64,000 bases of DNA. Origin: Erigeron canadensis. Its lineage: Eukaryota > Streptophyta > Magnoliopsida > Asterales > Asteraceae. Location: positions 39,937,516-40,001,515 of the forward strand of contig NC_057766.1 in the NCBI RefSeq assembly GCF_010389155.1. The letters are read 5' to 3'. Each line of letters begins with the position of its first letter. The stretch's first letter is position 1. The notes beneath the pieces are model-generated. The model had not been told where the DNA came from. It saw only the letters and a list, made by a program, of their open reading frames with translations, and did not search any database. The position numbers and the translations under genes were made by a program. Shown here piece by piece: positions 59,697-64,000 of this stretch.

Positions 59697-62600
59697 TTAC
59701 ATTCCAAGTACCCGAGTGTATACATCACCAGAACTTGGCATCTGGAACAAATAGTCACCATACAACCCTAATCTCTCATTCTTCTGAATTTGTTCTGGCA
59801 AGCCCACATCACTTCTACTGTATTGTTGAGCCCCATCCGGATGCAGCTGCTGATACCCATTTGAGATATGACCATTTGCAAACTTAGGTTGTGAGTATTG
59901 TTGTTGGGTGTAGCTCTGTTGGTGTTGATCCACAAGCCTGGAAGTGAATTCGCCATAATAACCATTCCGTGAATAAGGAGACTGGGGTGTGTGGTGTTGT
60001 TGCATAAAGGAGGTTTGGGAAAATTTAGGCTCATTATGATGATGCTGTGTGGCAGATGCAGATTGTTGTTGCATCAAGAGCCAGAGTTTTGTCTCATCTT
60101 TGAATGTGCTCGACTGCATGTCAAAAGACAATGATTTGCCTCTTCCAACAACCATTATAGCAGGATCGATAAGATCATTGCTATTGTTGTGATGATTCCC
60201 TATTGATGGCATACCATACTGATTGTTTGACAAAGAATTCATCATATAACTTCCTGAAAGAATTTTAGCAAAGAAAGTACAATTAATCCAGTATAGCGTC
60301 ATGACCAAATTAACATTTAATAGACTGAAATAGAAATGATAACAACCCCCCTTTTCCTTTTAGAATTGCCCATCTTAGTACAAAAACTTGAGTATACTGA
60401 TTATTACTATATGTCCTGTTTTCTCTCTCTATTGAGAAGCATAATAGAATTTTAGCAAAAACATTTCCCCAACAAATAAGTACATAACATCGTATAAAGA
60501 CATATATAAAAAGAATGGGAAAAGGGATCACATACCAGAACTCGCAGAAACAACTTGCTCAGTTTTCATGCTTGAGGAAAACCCGGGAGGAGGGTTAGTG
60601 AATCCTGGAGGTGTCACGTTCTGAGCTTTGGATGCTTTCATGCATGAAGAAAAAAAAAATTTAGAAATGACTATCTTAATAAACAACATCGATATATAAA
60701 CCACCTAAAATTGCAATAAAGAACATAAAACATAATGCTCATGAAAGCAGTTGTGTTTTTCCAAACAAAAAAAGAATATCTAAATTTTAAACAGATGCAA
60801 CTAAATGATTCTTGACTTTATTAATAAATATGTGCAAGTATGTGCATGTGCATCTATCTATGTAAATATGAATGTAGGGGCAGGTTATTTTGAGTCCATA
60901 TAACTTACACATGTGTAAGTCGTGGTGGAGGTGGTCGCCGTCGCCGGAAAATCATGGTGGTGGTCGGAGATGATGGTGGTGGTGGTAGGAGGTGGTTGGG
61001 ATTTGAGGAGATGGAAGAAGATCAATGGACTCAAATTGGACTCAAATTAAGCTGGACTCAAAATAACTTTCCTCTATGAATGTATGTATATATGTACATA
61101 GGTGTGACATACATACCCTGATACTGTGGCTTATATATACTGTCCCGGTTCTCCCTAGAATCTTGAAGAACAGAAAACCCCAACTCTTGATTAACATGAC
61201 CCTGTTCATTTGCAAACAAAAATCTTGATTGATCACTATTTTGGAAGTTCCATGAAGAACCATGTTGCTCATCTTTCCCATCAAACAATCCAGCTACCGT
61301 TTGAGGCAAGACTGAATCATCACCCTCATCAAAATCCATGGACAATATATTTGATATTATACTGCTTTCCACAGCAGCAGAATTTTCGTCATCATTCACA
61401 GGACTGTCATTATCAAGCCGTCTCAAGTGCTCTACTATTTCTTCATTAGAAAACGATTTAGAGCCTCTATATACCCTATCTGACGTAGACAAATTTAGAA
61501 ATCCTTTTTCATTGTATCCATCACTTAATACAGAATTTGTACATTTAGACTGATCAAAGCATTTATCTGAATCACTATTTACATTATTCCGAGTACAAGA
61601 ATCCATCCGCCACCGGGCATGGTCATTATAATTCTTAACAACTTCAGCTGGATAAAACGGATTTATTGATGCTCGTGAATCTAATGCCAAATCAGATTCT
61701 GCTTCTGTTATGTTAGTGTCCTTAGGTGCTAGATCAGCTAGATTATTAGCTTCCCTAAAGGGCTCACTATATAGTTTGCTACTGAGCATTCCATTGACAG
61801 ATTGTTCAGGACTTGATGGTTTCGACGACCCTAAATCTGAACCTTCAGCTTTATCATGATTATTCCTATCCATACATACAGAAGACATATCAGAACATAA
61901 GTTTAGTATCTGTCCTTCTACCGAGCTCACATCTTTATCTGAACCTGAATGACACGGCCTTCCAACAATATCTACAAAACTTGTCATATGTTTAGATGAT
62001 CTAACTACCCCGTCTTTGTGATGACCAGAAACAGCTGCAGCATAGGCTGCATCCTAAAAATTGACAAAGTCAAAGAAGCAAAAAGTTATGATCCACTCCA
62101 ATAATTAGGTTCTTGGCCTTTGTATATGGCAGGAGAGACTTAATAACAATACCAACAGAGACACCAGTCTGAACGAATTAGCAAAAATTAGCTTACTTTT
62201 AAACCATTGCTAATAACAGGTTCCTCAGCCAAAGCACTGCAGTTATTCACGCGTTCATCTACCGGTGGAGGCAACATACTTCCAGAGCGTTTATGCAGAT
62301 ACTGGGTGGAGCCAACAATTTCCTGAACTCTATTCCTGAAATAAGAATTGTGGCAAAATGCAAAATCAGCGAATCAAGTACCAAGGCTGATTATTTAAGC
62401 AAAAATTAGCACTGATGACAATCAACGAATAAGAGCCAAAGCAAAAATTGTTCCAAATCCACAATTTATTGTATAAAAAACTAATCAGTAAATCTTTCAG
62501 AGAGTCCCTTTGAGTATTGAACTATAAGCGAAAACCAAACGTTTGCATGTAATACCTAGTATGAACTGCAGCTATTTCATCTTTGCCAAAACTATCTTCT

Positions 62601-63891
62601 ACGGCACCAATACTATGCAAATATAAACAACCAATATTGTTGCAGGGCTGCCCAACAAAAGAATTTATATAAGCTTCCAAAGATTTACATAAGGATAACT
62701 GATTTTTATTGCACCAATCATTGAGCATATCATGTATACCATATTCCGTAACCATGCATGGCAATATTTTGCTGTTCCAAATGATGCTCTGCAAAGTTCA
62801 ATATCAATCAGTAATTAAATTATATACATACAACAACAAAGAAGAATGGCTCATAAATATAAGTGAGGGATAAGAGGTTATGTACTTGCCTTAAAAACCT
62901 ACCATCCAGCACATAGCCATGCACAGATTGTATACACCTCACTGCTTCTTCCTCTTTAGAGTATGTAATATATCTGGTAATATAGGAGAGGGAAACTCAG
63001 AATTATACACTAAGCAGCAGATGAAAGAACATAAACATAATGCTTAGAACGTAGAAGCAATATATATTCGATCTATAAGATGCTAGTGAACATATAGAAT
63101 GTACTACAGAAATCATTAGCAAAGGCAATGATGTCCTCAAACATAGTAAACTAGGGACTACATATAACTCATGGAATTGATAGATATATTGCAAAGAATA
63201 TTAAAAAAAAAAAAAAACTAAAAATAGAAAACTGTAATAGCTCTGATTTAAATTTAAGAGACTGTGAAACATACACACTACAAGTATCATTGACAAACTG
63301 TTGAACAGTCCCACCAGCGGTTCGAGAGAGAGCAACCTTGGTAACTTTTCCATATTGGCCAAAATAATCTTTTTTCCGCAATAACTGCATAATAAAAAAG
63401 AACCCAAAAACAATATTGTAAAGAATTAGGCACGGTGACTCTTGTAGAGCTATAAAAACAAATGACCCGTAAACGGAATTGAAAGAAAAGTTGAACATTG
63501 GGGGGAAAATGAACAAAAAAAACTGGCAAGTGATTACATCTTCATCAGCTAGACTAAGAGGCAGCCCAATGATATAGGCCATTCTTCGCTGAATCACTCG
63601 AATATTGCTAAGGTCCCTCTTTCCTTCATTTGGTTTTTGCTTTGCCTTTGGCTGCTTTTGTTTTCGGCAAGAACTATTGGCAGCAATCCTACACAAACGA
63701 TAGGCTTTGTGAATCTCAGGGTAAGATGTAGCAATATAAAATATGCAGTAGAGAAATTCAAACCTTTGAAAATTTGATTCCAACCCAACAATTCTATCCT
63801 TATCATAAGGTGTGCGACAGGCAGGACACCGCCCCTCTGTAGCCTCCTTCTCTGCCATGTCCATTATGTGATGCCAACACCAAACACACAC
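59697..63891 (-). CDS. NOT4: NOT4, CCR4-NOT RING/RRM ubiquitin ligase (partial)
   Basis: E3 ligase subunit of the CCR4-NOT deadenylase, linking ribosome and mRNA quality control to ubiquitin. Inferred exons in transcript order: 63764-63891, 63538-63688, 63275-63384, 62890-62973, 62740-62788, 62556-62647, 62197-62335, 61117-62053, 60536-60634, 59697-60253. They total 2346 nt, in frame to TAA. The first visible exon holds the second half of the C4C4 RING (VCVWCWHHIM and EGRCPACRTPYDKDR). A basic linker, the RRM (AYIIGLPLSLADED to CSVYITYSKEEEAVRCI) and a CCCH finger follow; the finger reads C-x8-C-x4-C-x3-H (YCHAWLRNMPCNNIGCLYLH). The ~500-residue C-terminal half is low-complexity, Ser/Asn then Gln/His-rich. 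The start codon and first RING half lie beyond the window end. The fourth visible intron is GC-AG. At least 781 residues. Confidence 0.92.
60883..61067. mobile_element. MITE-like element in a NOT4 intron
   Basis: A 15-bp perfect inverted repeat, GTTATTTTGAGTCCA (60884-60898) and TGGACTCAAAATAAC (61053-61067), encloses a core rich in GGTGG and CGCCG. The element lies within the intron 60635-61116 and spares the splice sites. No target duplication is evident. Confidence 0.5.
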
Positions 63892-64000
63892 CTGAATTCT
63901 TAAGTAGTTCAGAATGATTGCATACAATACGTTTAATGTAAAGTGAAAATTTTTTTGTCCGTATACCATTGCTATCTTCTATTCTCAAAGTAGAATACAG

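Noticed and set aside
61210..61449. Plus-strand frame inside NOT4
   Set aside because: Opposite-strand shadow of the large NOT4 exon 61117-62053.
62522..62794. Continuous minus-strand frame through a NOT4 intron
   Set aside because: The middle part is intronic (62648-62739). Splicing it out restores the conserved CCCH finger in frame.
1..64000. CRISPR arrays, bacterial operons, tRNA or rRNA genes
   Set aside because: None seen. Tandem repeats here lack spacer structure and all coding evidence is plant nuclear or transposon-derived.

Overview
This window is plant nuclear DNA. Genes have many introns with GT-AG borders, the intergenic DNA is AT-rich, and transposable elements are dense. Two conserved eukaryotic housekeeping genes and one plant-specific regulator are present. 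A eudicot is certain in practice. A daisy-family (Asteraceae) species is my best inference, from the SIRE-type Ty1/copia element with a large extra ORF downstream of pol; the sequence alone does not prove it.

Layout. 1-5.9 kb is intergenic DNA with a probable 65-codon small-protein gene (minus, 1284-1481), a Helitron 3' terminus (2850) and a 1.22-kb long-TIR Mutator-like element with a perfect 9-bp target duplication (4188-5409). 5917-12813 is a complete hAT transposon with an 8-bp target duplication; its five-exon transposase is open except for one in-frame TAG. 15.4-16.5 kb holds a decayed FORKED-like/VAN3-binding-protein gene (minus). 19.2-24.5 kb is AT-rich and filled with small Helitrons, one of which carries a nested long-TIR element. 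24.5-27.7 kb has a few exon-like stretches I do not recognise. 27.7-35.3 kb is a 5'-truncated, inactivated SIRE-type Ty1/copia element on the minus strand. 35.3-39.05 kb has an LTR-like fragment, a SINE with target duplication, and a PIF/Harbinger-like element carrying a SANT-type relic and two head-to-head related small ORFs.

Real genes dominate three blocks. UPF2, the nonsense-mediated-decay scaffold (40207-45724, plus, 17 coding exons, 1182 aa), looks intact. An euAP2/TOE-type AP2 factor (56256-59029, plus, 9 coding exons, 432 aa) carries a miR172 target site. NOT4, the CCR4-NOT RING/RRM ubiquitin ligase (59697 to beyond the window end, minus), is cut at its N-terminus by the window edge. 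AP2 and NOT4 converge, with 667 bp between their stop codons. I inferred splice sites from reading-frame continuity and family alignment; all phases add up for UPF2, AP2, the visible part of NOT4, and the hAT transposase. UPF2 and NOT4 both act on mRNA fate, but I see no sign that the neighbours are co-regulated.

The most interesting observation is in the AP2 gene. The 45-nt micro-exon that normally completes the second AP2 repeat survives only as a shrunken, frame-breaking remnant (57867-57900) inside an intron, while skipping it keeps the frame open. I found no convincing new biological system. The rest of the novelty is in transposon architecture.
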